Notes: a model not told the origin generated them from the letters alone. DNA of 64,000 bases from Flavivirga eckloniae (GCF_002886045.1 NZ_CP025791.1:5409001-5473000), one strand, 5' to 3'; positions 1-7,336 are shown, numbered from the stretch's first letter. Made by a program: numbers and translations.

Positions 1-61
1 GCTTTTGTAGTGAGATGATAGCTTTGTATAATGGGCTATACTTGAGGTAAAGAATCAGGTA

Positions 62-397
62 TTAAAAATCTGCGCTATCAGGGTTGATTAGTGTTCCGCT
101 AAGTCGGGAGACTTTGCAGAGCGGGGTAAGGTCAGAATACATACAATTACCACCAGCTATACATTCTATTTTAGTAGATAATAGAATATAATTATTTGTT
201 TTGCATATTATCCTATCAGCATAGATTTTACCTTGTCTATTATTTAGAGTAAAATCAAAATATTTTTTTGATAAATCAACAGGAATTTCATGGCCCTTTG
301 AATCAAAAATATTTAATAATCTATCGAAATCCGTAGATGATTGAGCATGGCTAAAAGTGATTAATAATATAACTATGGTATTGATAAATAATCTCAT
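62..397 (-). CDS. hypothetical exported protein with REP-encoded C-terminus
   Basis: A 111-residue protein of unknown function. Residues 1-19 form a typical flavobacterial signal peptide ending in HAQS, so the product is probably exported. The rest is a small hydrophilic domain with four cysteines near the C-terminal half, and I recognise no family. The last 20 or so codons lie inside a REP hairpin repeat that also occurs elsewhere in the first 5 kb, so the present C-terminus was probably created when that repeat was inserted and the original 3' end may be lost. The gene is followed only by 61 bases of window edge. Confidence 0.55.
   Translation of the reverse strand: MRLFINTIVILLITFSHAQSSTDFDRLLNIFDSKGHEIPVDLSKKYFDFTLNNRQGKIYADRIICKTNNYILLSTKIECIAGGNCMYSDLTPLCKVSRLSGTLINPDSADF
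82..126 (+). repeat. REP-type hairpin repeat, copy 1
   Basis: The core hairpin at 96-124 is CCGCT-AAGTC, loop GGGA, GACTT, a five-base bulge, then AGCGG. The same extended sequence, including the flanking GGTTGATTA, recurs at 4644-4686, with partial copies at 908-931 and 3961-3990. It overlaps the 3' end of the exported-protein gene and is read through in frame. Confidence 0.8.
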
Positions 398-406
398 TTT
401 AGGTAA

Positions 407-497
407 TGTTCGTTAAGGGACATGTTTTGCACAAGTTAAAGATTAGACTTTAACTAAATTAGTTTCTAACCTTATGTTTGTTTTTTTTATTTTAAAG
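407..497 (-). mobile_element. remnant of IS481-family left end
   Basis: This 90 bp stretch is nearly identical to 1483-1560, the transposase-3' end of the IS481-family element in this window. It contains the terminal repeat (CGTTAAGGGACATG...) and the last dozen or so transposase codons and nothing else. It is a solo end left by a deletion or by an older insertion, lying just upstream of the exported-protein gene. Confidence 0.8.
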
Positions 498-598
498 CCA
501 AATTTAAAAATTTGGCGGTCATCTCAAATACACACAATCTTTTCATTTTAGCACTTATTAGCTATGTTTTATACATTTTATTGGCATTTCGTTATTTA

Positions 599-883
599 TT
601 ATTCTTTTTTGTTAAATACCCTGTAAAGAAATTTTCCAAAAATCAAGAAAATAAGAAATACTGTTAATGCACCTCCAAAAATTCCATTGTTAAGAATCTC
701 GTTTATTCCATATTTGTAGATGAACAATCCCAATGAAATTGCAATATTCAAAATTCCGTAAGCAATGTTTTGAGTATTACCATAACCAAAGGAAGTTAGC
801 ATTCGTCCTTTCCAAAAACCAAGAGCTAAGTGAAGCATAGCGTTCATTAATGTCATTCCTATTAAAAAATCAATAATTGTCAT
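599..883 (-). CDS. small integral membrane protein
   Basis: A 94-residue protein with about three hydrophobic segments (roughly residues 3-22, 38-56 and 65-86) and a lysine-rich C-terminal end (FNKKE), consistent with a small inner-membrane protein. No catalytic motif is visible and I do not recognise the family. It sits alone between an IS remnant and a REP copy, in the same minus-strand orientation as the other cassette-like genes of this region. Confidence 0.6.
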   Translation of the reverse strand: MTIIDFLIGMTLMNAMLHLALGFWKGRMLTSFGYGNTQNIAYGILNIAISLGLFIYKYGINEILNNGIFGGALTVFLIFLIFGKFLYRVFNKKE

Positions 884-905
884 ATTATTTTCACTTTAAA
901 TTATA

Positions 906-931
906 CTAAGTCGAGGGACTTTGCGGAGCGG
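906..931 (+). repeat. REP-type hairpin repeat, copy 2 (degenerate)
   Basis: AAGTC-GAGG-GACTT followed by TGCGG and AGCGG matches the right two thirds of the REP hairpin at 96-124. The left CCGCT arm is replaced by ATACT, so the outer stem cannot form. Confidence 0.65.
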
Positions 932-988
932 GAGTGACCAGTTTTGCTGGGCATGACCGTCATATGCTTTGTTAGCGGCTGGCTTTAA

Positions 989-1447
989 TTAATTTTCCTT
1001 TTTCAATATTTTTTGAAAGCAAATTGCTTCATTATTTCCAATATATTTCCCATAATTCGGAATTACTTTATATCTATTTTTTAAATAAAAATCAACAGCT
1101 CTCTTATTTACTTTTCTGGTTTCTAGAATTAGAAATTCATAACCTAATTTGATTGCTCTTATTTCTAATTCAGTCAAGATTTGTTTACCAACTCCAGGTA
1201 ATTTTGAATACATTCTTTTTATTTCACCCACTTTATTATCGATTTGTCGAATTGAACCACATCCTACAGGATTATTGTATTTATTTCTTGCAATTAAGAA
1301 AAACGAATTGCAATTATTTAAGTCATCGATACTAAAAGAAGATTTTCCACTATCTCCTGTAATCGATTTTAAAATTTCTGAGAGTTCCTCCATTAGCATT
1401 AAAGTATCTTTAGTTGTGGGATTCTCTTCTGTAATTGATAACTGCAT
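989..1447 (-). CDS. GNAT-family N-acetyltransferase
   Basis: About 152 residues with the GNAT fold pattern: a central beta strand giving VGCGSIRQID, then GEIKRMYSKLPGVGKQILTE, a motif-A acetyl-CoA loop of the R/Q-x-x-G-x-G/A kind, then LGYEFLILET and the C-terminal AVDFYLKNRYKVIP. The frame opens further upstream to 1510, but those 21 codons lie in the end of the neighbouring IS, so I place the start at the ATG at 1447, which is preceded by AGGAAAGG. The substrate is unknown. The IS sits directly upstream and may have separated the gene from its old promoter. Confidence 0.8.
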   Translation of the reverse strand: MQLSITEENPTTKDTLMLMEELSEILKSITGDSGKSSFSIDDLNNCNSFFLIARNKYNNPVGCGSIRQIDNKVGEIKRMYSKLPGVGKQILTELEIRAIKLGYEFLILETRKVNKRAVDFYLKNRYKVIPNYGKYIGNNEAICFQKILKKEN

Positions 1448-1482
1448 TTTGCCTTTCCTATTTTTGATTTTTTCTTTCCTGC

Positions 1483-2790
1483 TGTTCGTTAAGAGACATG
1501 GTTTACACAAGTTAAAGATTAGACTTTACACTAAATTAGTTTCTAACCTTATGTTAGTTTTTTTATTTCTTAATTCATTTTCATTAAAGAAACCTAAAAA
1601 TACGTTTCTGTAAAACACTTTCCAAATACCGTTACCAAGATTTTGGATTCCTACATATTTACCTTTTAGAGCACTTGTTAAATATACCCAATAATAGGAC
1701 CTCCATCTGATAGCTCCGTTTTGAGTTACTTTAAGAACTTTATGGTCTAAATCATAATCAAAGAGAGGTGTTTTTTCGGGAAAAGGTCTGGTCTCAAAAT
1801 TATGGACAGAAGCGGGTGTTTTCATGCCTAAAGCCTCATGGGGTCTTATGTGATTATATTCCTTTACAAAATGGTTTAATCTGCGTTGTTGGGCTTTTAG
1901 ATCATAAGCAGAAGGTCTGGCACATGCCGCCTTTAAGTCACGGTGCATGCGTTCGTGCCTTCCGTTTTGCTCAGGGTGGGCAGGGTCAGAAAACACAGGG
2001 GTAATCCCAAGTTCAATAAACCAATAAGAGAGTTGGGTATAGCGTTGGATGGCTCTTACAGAACCAAAGGGGCTACCGTTATCTGTATGGATTTGTTTAG
2101 GCATACCATACTTTCTAAAGACCTTTGTAAACTCAGTTTTAGCAGACTTTAAGTTTTCCTTATAATGCCCTTTAGCCGTAAACAAAAAACGACTTTTGGA
2201 ATCTGCAATGGTTAGCGGGTGACAATAGATCTTATTGCCCATTAAAAACTTTCCTTTATAATCTGCACTCCATACTTCATTACATGATTTGGGGTCGAAA
2301 ATAGGGAACACAGGTTTGACCCTTCTCATTCGTTTTTGAGGACAGACCAGACCATTTTTCTTGAGTATGTTGTGGACAGTAACCACAGAAGGAACTATTT
2401 CTTTATTGAAATCGTTAAACAAAAGTATTCTGATTTTTTTAGCTCCCCAACGTGGATATTTAGCCTTTAATTTAATAATAGCTTTAACAATATTCTCACC
2501 CGTAGCGTTAGGATGTTCCCTGGGTGCTCTTGACTGCTCTTTTAGACCGTCATAACCTTGATTTTCGAATCTGGAAATCAGCTTGTAGGCTGTTGGTCTT
2601 GAGATTTCAAAGTTTTTGCATAATTCTGTGATGGTATATTTCCCAGTTCTCCATTCACAGATAAATTCAATTTTTTGTTCCATAGTTGTAGTTGCTTTCC
2701 AAGGCATGATAATTTGATTTTTATCTCAAATTACAACCTAAAAAAGTGTAAACTATGTCCCTTTAACTCTGTAAACTATGTGCCTTTACC
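1483..2790 (-). mobile_element. IS481-family insertion sequence
   Basis: The element is about 1.3 kb and carries one intact transposase gene. The left end (1487-1510) contains GTTAAGAGACATGGTTTACAC; the right end (2745-2789), reversed, contains two tandem copies of a matching AAAG-ACATAGTTTACA unit. I could not define a target duplication with confidence. It lies between the GNAT gene and the attC-like palindrome. Confidence 0.85.
1526..2707 (-). CDS. IS481-family DDE transposase
   Basis: A full-length 393-residue transposase. Residues 10-60 form a helix-turn-helix (ITELCKNFEISRPTAYKLISRF), residues 60-120 a second DNA-binding region, and residues 140-300 the integrase core. The likely catalytic triad is D149 (SADYKGKF), D209 (HTDNGSPF) and E252 (HPEQNGRHERMHRDLK). 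The C-terminal part resembles the beta-strand tail of this family. The frame is uninterrupted and the element has both ends, so it may be active. Confidence 0.93.
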   Translation of the reverse strand: MPWKATTTMEQKIEFICEWRTGKYTITELCKNFEISRPTAYKLISRFENQGYDGLKEQSRAPREHPNATGENIVKAIIKLKAKYPRWGAKKIRILLFNDFNKEIVPSVVTVHNILKKNGLVCPQKRMRRVKPVFPIFDPKSCNEVWSADYKGKFLMGNKIYCHPLTIADSKSRFLFTAKGHYKENLKSAKTEFTKVFRKYGMPKQIHTDNGSPFGSVRAIQRYTQLSYWFIELGITPVFSDPAHPEQNGRHERMHRDLKAACARPSAYDLKAQQRRLNHFVKEYNHIRPHEALGMKTPASVHNFETRPFPEKTPLFDYDLDHKVLKVTQNGAIRWRSYYWVYLTSALKGKYVGIQNLGNGIWKVFYRNVFLGFFNENELRNKKTNIRLETNLV

Positions 2791-2796
2791 ATACCT

Positions 2797-2936
2797 GCTT
2801 GCCGCTAACGGTTGGACTATGAGTAGTTGCGTAGGTTAGCACTTAACTTTGCAAGCACACACCAAGTTGGAAATTCCCGCAGAATTTCCAAAGTAGACGA
2901 GAACAAGCAATTACTTATAGTCATTGTTAGGTGCTG
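2797..2936. repeat. attC-like imperfect palindrome (putative cassette recombination site)
   Basis: Arms at 2803-2829 and 2908-2932 pair imperfectly: CGCTAAC plus GGACTATGAGTAGTTGC against GCAATTACTTATAGTC plus GTTAGGT. An inner perfect stem (2867-2876 with 2882-2891) lies in the middle. Read on the minus strand, the site begins ACCTAAC and ends GTTAGCG just after the NTF2-like gene, which is the layout of an integron attC site (RYYYAAC ... GTTRRRY), although GTTAGCG is not a strict match. Related half sites lie at 971-983 (after the GNAT gene) and 3847-3859. Confidence 0.5.
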
Positions 2937-2939
2937 GCT

Positions 2940-3314
2940 TTATTTTGTTTCCATTTTCGACAAAAATTCATAAAATTTGGCTGTATCAAAAAATACTTCA
3001 ATTGATTTTATTTTCTGGTTATCTAAATTTATTATTTCTGAAAATGTGATATTTAAGCTATCTCCTGTTGGCAATGCCATATCATAATTTACTAATGCCG
3101 AAGCCTGCTCATCATTCGTAATAATCCATTTGACCGAAGCTTTCTTTACCAATTGTCTAAATTGAGTATCTAATTCAATAAACTTATCTTTATCATCTAC
3201 TTCATCCATTGGACTAGTAAAATTGATGTCATCTGCCAATAAAGATTTCCAATCTTTATCAGTTCCAAATGTTTCAAAAAATTCAAATACTTTCTTTTCA
3301 GTTAAGTTCTTCAT
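2940..3314 (-). CDS. SnoaL/NTF2-like domain protein
   Basis: A 124-residue single-domain protein that fits the NTF2-like cone fold: an N-terminal helix pair (VFEFFETFGTDKDWKSLLADDINFTSPMD), a middle helix (DKFIELDTQFRQLVKK), and four alternating strands ending in IKSIEVFFDTAKFYEFL. Members are small-molecule binding proteins or isomerases, and no specific activity can be assigned. It lies 16 bp behind the DinB-like gene, so the two are probably co-transcribed, and it is followed by the attC-like palindrome. Confidence 0.75.
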   Translation of the reverse strand: MKNLTEKKVFEFFETFGTDKDWKSLLADDINFTSPMDEVDDKDKFIELDTQFRQLVKKASVKWIITNDEQASALVNYDMALPTGDSLNITFSEIINLDNQKIKSIEVFFDTAKFYEFLSKMETK

Positions 3315-3330
3315 CGCTATTATTCTCGAT

Positions 3331-3825
3331 TTAATTCTTTAGTATTCTTTTAATCATAGCAATTTGACCATTATGCCACATTTGATGTTTAATAGCAAAA
3401 CTAAGCGATTCATATTTGGTTTTTGCCACTGGACTTGGTGATAATGTTTTCTGTTCCAATTCTTCAGGGCTTAACTCTTTGATATTTTTTATAGTTTCTT
3501 CTTTTAAAAGGTTCATTAAGGTCAAGATCTCTTTTTTTGATGGACGTTCTTCTATATATAAAAGTGGGTTTGAATCTTTTTTGAAAAATTTATCCAAATA
3601 GTCAATATCAAAATCGTTTAAGAATTTATTCGAAGCAGGCTTTACCCAGCCTATTGAATGCCAGTAGTTATTATGAACTATATGACCTATAATCCAACTA
3701 ATGTTTGTACGGATTTCAGGAAGAGTTTCATTCCATTGGTTTTCATTTAAGGTTTCTACCAAACCTTGTGTCCAGTTATTAATGAACTGGAACTCTTTTA
3801 TTAATATTTGATTTGTAGTCATCAT
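3331..3825 (-). CDS. DinB-family putative metal-dependent hydrolase
   Basis: About 164 residues from the ATG at 3825. The DinB four-helix bundle is suggested by WIIGHIVHNNYWHSIGW, with its metal-type histidines, and by the late LSFAIKHQMWHNGQIAMIKRIL helix. DinB/YfiT proteins bind divalent metal, and many act as thiol-dependent transferases. The frame is open to 3915, but the upstream codons overlap a promoter and palindrome, so the MMTTNQ start is preferred. It heads a two-gene unit with the NTF2-like gene. Confidence 0.8.
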   Translation of the reverse strand: MMTTNQILIKEFQFINNWTQGLVETLNENQWNETLPEIRTNISWIIGHIVHNNYWHSIGWVKPASNKFLNDFDIDYLDKFFKKDSNPLLYIEERPSKKEILTLMNLLKEETIKNIKELSPEELEQKTLSPSPVAKTKYESLSFAIKHQMWHNGQIAMIKRILKN

Positions 3826-3864
3826 TCTTTTCGATTTGTCTGTTTTGCTTGCACCTAACAATAG

Positions 3865-3928
3865 TATAAAGAACATATGTTCTTTATACACCCAAATATA
3901 GGATATATATAACATATGTTATATATAT
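3865..3928 (-). promoter_or_regulatory. promoter flanked by twin perfect palindromes
   Basis: Two perfect palindromes, 24 bp at 3865-3888 and 26 bp at 3903-3928, share the core AACATATGTT and have centres 39 bp apart. Between them on the minus strand lies TATATTTG (3893-3900), a perfect TAnnTTTG -7 element pointing at the DinB-like gene. The layout suggests an operator pair for a dimeric regulator that covers the -33 region and the start site. Confidence 0.6.
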
Positions 3929-3960
3929 CTTTTATATTCTTAAAATATCTAGGGACTCTC

Positions 3961-3990
3961 CTCGCTCCGCAAAGTCTCCCGACTTTGAGG
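3961..3990 (-). repeat. REP-type hairpin repeat, copy 3 (inverted)
   Basis: CGCTCCGCAAAGTCTCCCGACTT is the reverse complement of the REP core found at 96-124. It lies 40 bp beyond the RAYT stop codon, in inverted orientation to the copy upstream of the RAYT gene. Confidence 0.75.
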
Positions 3991-4030
3991 CTATTATAAT
4001 TCCAAAAATATTCACATAAAGTTTTCATTT

Positions 4031-4633
4031 TCAATACTGATTATATTTTGTGATTGAAGACTTTTTTAAAACATCTATTACTGGATTATCTACAGCATCA
4101 ACTTCAATTAAACCTTCGTTATTCACATAATTACTCGCGCTAGAATACCTGTAATAAGATGCTTTTTCTACAATTCCTGCACGCACTGGATTTAAATGGA
4201 TATAGTCTAATTTAGACCACATAAATTTGTGTGAATATATTTCTTCTGCATGATTTCCATATTGCCAAAATTGATAGTTGGTATTTCTATTATGCGTTTC
4301 TGTGGCTTTTTTAAATCTTTCTAGCATCCATTCTCTTCTACTTTCGGGTTCGTTTTCGATCTTGTCTAAGATGCTCTTAGCCGTGAATTTTTTAAAATCT
4401 CTTATTAAATCTGATAGTTTACCATCTTTAGATTGAATGATTAGATGTATATGATTGCTCATAATAACATAACCATACAAAAGCATGCCTTTATTTTTTA
4501 TGCAGAAGGCTAAACAATCAATAACAAGATCTTTATAAGACTTTCGTGTAAAGGCATCTATCCAATCTACTACTGTTGCAGTAATAAAATGTATTTTTTC
4601 TTGATCTCGTATAATGTAACCTTCTTTTAAATT
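4031..4633 (-). CDS. REP-associated tyrosine transposase (RAYT), start codon apparently lost
   Basis: The protein belongs to the Y1/IS200-like TnpA_REP family. It has the HUH motif in VIMSNHIHLII and the conserved YIHLNPVRAGIVEKASYYRYSSASNY block that carries the nucleophilic tyrosine region. From the first internal ATG (4486) it is 151 residues and lacks the N-terminal strand. The frame, however, stays open to 4633 and encodes the expected N-terminus (KEGYIIRDQEKIHFITATVV...). No ATG, GTG or TTG occurs in that extension, so the original start was probably mutated. REP hairpins flank the gene in inverted orientation. RAYTs are thought to mobilise or process REPs. Confidence 0.82.
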   Translation of the reverse strand, partial: NLKEGYIIRDQEKIHFITATVVDWIDAFTRKSYKDLVIDCLAFCIKNKGMLLYGYVIMSNHIHLIIQSKDGKLSDLIRDFKKFTAKSILDKIENEPESRREWMLERFKKATETHNRNTNYQFWQYGNHAEEIYSHKFMWSKLDYIHLNPVRAGIVEKASYYRYSSASNYVNNEGLIEVDAVDNPVIDVLKKSSITKYNQY

Positions 4634-4643
4634 TTATGCTCTT

Positions 4644-4686
4644 GGTTGATTAATGTTCCGCTAAGTCGGGAGACTTTGTGGAGCGG
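4644..4686 (+). repeat. REP-type hairpin repeat, copy 4
   Basis: The hairpin at 4658-4686 reads CCGCT-AAGTC-GGGA-GACTT-TGTGG-AGCGG. The flank GGTTGATTAATGTT matches copy 1. It lies about 10 bp upstream of the open RAYT frame and about 20 bp past the stop of the coiled-coil gene. Confidence 0.82.
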
Positions 4687-4708
4687 GACGGTTGTGCAAC
4701 GTTATTTT

Positions 4709-5512
4709 TTACCATTGAGTCATTTTTATGTCGTTAGTACTAATTTCATTCAAACTATCTTTAAGAATTTTTTCTTTACCCTTAGGCACTTGATAATCTG
4801 ATTTAACTGTTTTACTTGTTTTAGTTTCAATGACATCATATAGTGTATAAATTCTTTTATTTTCTAAATGAAATAACACCCTTTGCCAGTAAGTACCGTT
4901 TCTATGAGTGATTTTTATATAATAACGATTTATATTGAGGTAATCAATTTGAAAACCGGCTAAGGTTACTGAGAATGATGGATTAATTTCTGGGTAGATT
5001 TTTGAAAATATTCGAGATTCGTCATAATCCGTTGTTTGTATTGATTTTACTCTATTAATAGATTTAACTTTACTCTCAAGTTTGTCGAAATCGAAAATTT
5101 CAACACTTACATTATACAAAGGGAAATTAAACTCATTATTGATTCTAAAATGCACAATTGCATCATTCTTTGAAACATCAGATATAATTTCGGAAACTAT
5201 ATCCAAATAACAAAATCCTTTTCCAAAAAGAGTATTTTGAATGAAATCAGATTTTTCATAAATCCTATTGTTTAAATCCTCAATTTTTTTGTTTTGTTCT
5301 GAAAGTTTTTTGTCTCGGCTTTCTAATTTTAAACTAAGCGTATCATTAGCATTTTTTAATTCTGAAATTTGCACCTTTAAATTTTCGATTATTTCATTCT
5401 TATTGTCTTGTGCATTATATAATTGTTTTATAGAAAATAAAACACCTCCTATAGAGCCCATTAGGATTAGTACAAGAAATAGTATTGTCCAATTATCCAT
5501 TCGTTTTTTCAT
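4709..5512 (-). CDS. membrane-anchored coiled-coil protein
   Basis: A 267-residue protein of unknown family. Residues 7-29 form one transmembrane helix (WTILFLVLILMGSIGGVLF). Residues 32-92 form a leucine/lysine-rich coiled coil with heptads. Residues 100-240 look like a beta-rich globular domain. The topology suggests an inner-membrane anchor with a periplasmic coiled coil and head. The gene lies between two copies of the RAYT 3' end (3985-4054 and 5542-5612), which suggests it was caught between REP/RAYT insertions. Confidence 0.6.
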   Translation of the reverse strand: MKKRMDNWTILFLVLILMGSIGGVLFSIKQLYNAQDNKNEIIENLKVQISELKNANDTLSLKLESRDKKLSEQNKKIEDLNNRIYEKSDFIQNTLFGKGFCYLDIVSEIISDVSKNDAIVHFRINNEFNFPLYNVSVEIFDFDKLESKVKSINRVKSIQTTDYDESRIFSKIYPEINPSFSVTLAGFQIDYLNINRYYIKITHRNGTYWQRVLFHLENKRIYTLYDVIETKTSKTVKSDYQVPKGKEKILKDSLNEISTNDIKMTQW

Positions 5513-5541
5513 TAGATATATCTATAGTTTCAGTTATGGGC

Positions 5542-5612
5542 TTGAGGTCACTATAATCCCAAAAATATCCATATAAAACTTTCATTTTCAATACTGATTA
5601 TGTTTTATAATT
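5542..5612 (-). repeat. solo copy of the RAYT 3' end
   Basis: This 70 bp matches 3985-4054 closely. On the minus strand it includes the last codons of the RAYT (AATCAGTATTGA) and the downstream AAATGAAA tract. It is a footprint of a second REP/RAYT unit whose body is gone. Confidence 0.75.
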
Positions 5613-5640
5613 ACATAAAAAACAAACATTCGAGTAGTAA

Positions 5641-5825
5641 AAATACTACAAATATTTTAAACAATATTAAAACAAAATCAATCACAAATTTAATACCCTC
5701 ATCATATCACAATATAGTCAACACTCCAATAGCTAATAACACCCCATTACACAACCCTCAACCAAACACCAACACCTAAAAACCACAAACCACATCCTAA
5801 ACTTTTTATTACAAATCCCCTACAA
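5641..5825. other. gene-free, strongly G-depleted leader before cobQ
   Basis: In roughly 185 bases the plus strand has only two G residues, and the 3' half is rich in C and A (repeated CCAAACACC-like words). I find no open frame of note. It lies directly upstream of the cobalamin cluster. Confidence 0.6.
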
Positions 5826-5842
5826 AGTCATATCTAATTCAA

Positions 5843-5850
5843 TATTTTTG
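5843..5850 (+). promoter_or_regulatory. probable -7 element for cobQ
   Basis: TATTTTTG matches the Bacteroidetes TAnnTTTG element 22 bp before the cobQ ATG. No clear TTG lies 19 bp upstream. No cobalamin riboswitch is visible before this first block. Confidence 0.4.
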
Positions 5851-5872
5851 TCAGCAAAACATTAAAATTAAA

Positions 5873-7336
5873 ATGCAGAATCTACACCCTATAATGCTAG
5901 TTGGAACTGGTTCAGATGTTGGTAAAAGTTGGATAACAACAGGGATTTGTAGATGGCTTAAACAGAAAGGATATCAACCTGCCCCTTTTAAGGCGCAAAA
6001 TATGTCTTTAAATAGTTTTTCGACACCAGACAATCTTGAAATAGGAAGAGCGCAAGCAGTACAAGCAGAAGCGTGTGAAATTCCTCCAACGGTAGAGATG
6101 AACCCTATATTATTAAAACCTTCATCAGTAAACAAATCACAAGTTGTATTACATGGTAAACCTATAGGCAACCAAACGGCACAAGAGTACTTTTTGGGAG
6201 AGGACAAAAAGCATCTTTTCGAAGAAGCTAAAAAGGCGTTTCATCAATTGGCAACAAAGTACAATCCCGTTGTAATGGAAGGCGCGGGGAGTATTAGCGA
6301 ACTCAACCTAAAACATAGAGATATAGTAAACATGCGAATGGCAGCAGCAGCAAATGCTTGCGTTTATTTGGTCGCAGATATTGATAAAGGCGGTGTGTTT
6401 GGCAGTGTATATGGTACGATTGAGTTGCTTGAAGATTGGGAACGAAAACTGGTAAAAGGGATCATTATTAATAAATTTAGAGGGGATCCTACACTATTTA
6501 TAGAAGGCAAAAAAAAATTAGAAGACATTACAGGTTTGCCGATTTTAGGCATTATGCCTTACGCTAAAGATATTATTATAGAAGAAGAAGATTCAGTTGC
6601 GCTTGGCTCAAGAGCGGTAACTTCCAGAGAGAATAAATTAAATATTGCTGTAGTAAAACTTCATTATATGTCTAACTACACCGATTTTCAATCCTTAGAA
6701 CAAGAACCTTTAATCAATCTTTATTTTACGAGAGATTCAGAAGAATTAAAAAAAGCAGACATCATTATTCTACCGGGTACAAAAAATACGATTGAAGATT
6801 TAATAGCCTTAAAGTCCGATGGATTGGCAACAATAATTAAGGAACAATACAAACACATTCCTATTATTGGAATTTGCGGAGGCTATCAAATGCTAGGAAA
6901 ATCAATTGCCGATCCTTTTTCTGTTGAAAGCAATACTACTTTAGAAAAAGGCCTGAATATTTTTGATATAGAAACAACACTTTCAAAAACAAAAGAAACC
7001 GTACAACGTCAGTTTAAATTTAAAGATTTAAAGGAGACTTGCGAAGGTTATGAAATTCACATGGGAGAAACAAATGTTCCAAAAAACAAACATTTAAACG
7101 ATGTAAATGGTAAAGAAGAAGGCTATTTTGACGGAAATAAAAGTTGGGGTACCTATCTTCACGGAATTTTTGATAATCAAGAAGTCGTTACAGAATTACT
7201 TCAAGTAAAATATCCTGATGCCAAAGCTAGAAACTACAAATCATTTAAAGCGGAACAATTTGATAAATTGGCACATTGGATTGATGAAAATTTAGACATG
7301 GCAACCATCTTAAAAAATAGCATAGAAAAATGTTAA
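5873..7336 (+). CDS. cobQ: cobyric acid synthase
   Basis: A 487-residue, full-length CobQ/CbiP, which amidates adenosylcobyrinate a,c-diamide at the b, d, e and g positions using glutamine and ATP. The N-terminal P-loop-like nucleotide site is GTGSDVGKSW (residues 11-20). The C-terminal glutaminase domain has its nucleophile at C335 in GICGGYQMLG and a histidine at about 430 in GTYLHGIFDN. Its last codons overlap the start of the next gene by 7 bp, so translation is coupled. It opens the cobalamin cluster. Confidence 0.97.
   Translation: MQNLHPIMLVGTGSDVGKSWITTGICRWLKQKGYQPAPFKAQNMSLNSFSTPDNLEIGRAQAVQAEACEIPPTVEMNPILLKPSSVNKSQVVLHGKPIGNQTAQEYFLGEDKKHLFEEAKKAFHQLATKYNPVVMEGAGSISELNLKHRDIVNMRMAAAANACVYLVADIDKGGVFGSVYGTIELLEDWERKLVKGIIINKFRGDPTLFIEGKKKLEDITGLPILGIMPYAKDIIIEEEDSVALGSRAVTSRENKLNIAVVKLHYMSNYTDFQSLEQEPLINLYFTRDSEELKKADIIILPGTKNTIEDLIALKSDGLATIIKEQYKHIPIIGICGGYQMLGKSIADPFSVESNTTLEKGLNIFDIETTLSKTKETVQRQFKFKDLKETCEGYEIHMGETNVPKNKHLNDVNGKEEGYFDGNKSWGTYLHGIFDNQEVVTELLQVKYPDAKARNYKSFKAEQFDKLAHWIDENLDMATILKNSIEKC

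Noticed and set aside
1149-1613. A 154-codon plus-strand frame over the GNAT gene
   Set aside because: It is antisense to a recognisable acetyltransferase and crosses the IS end.
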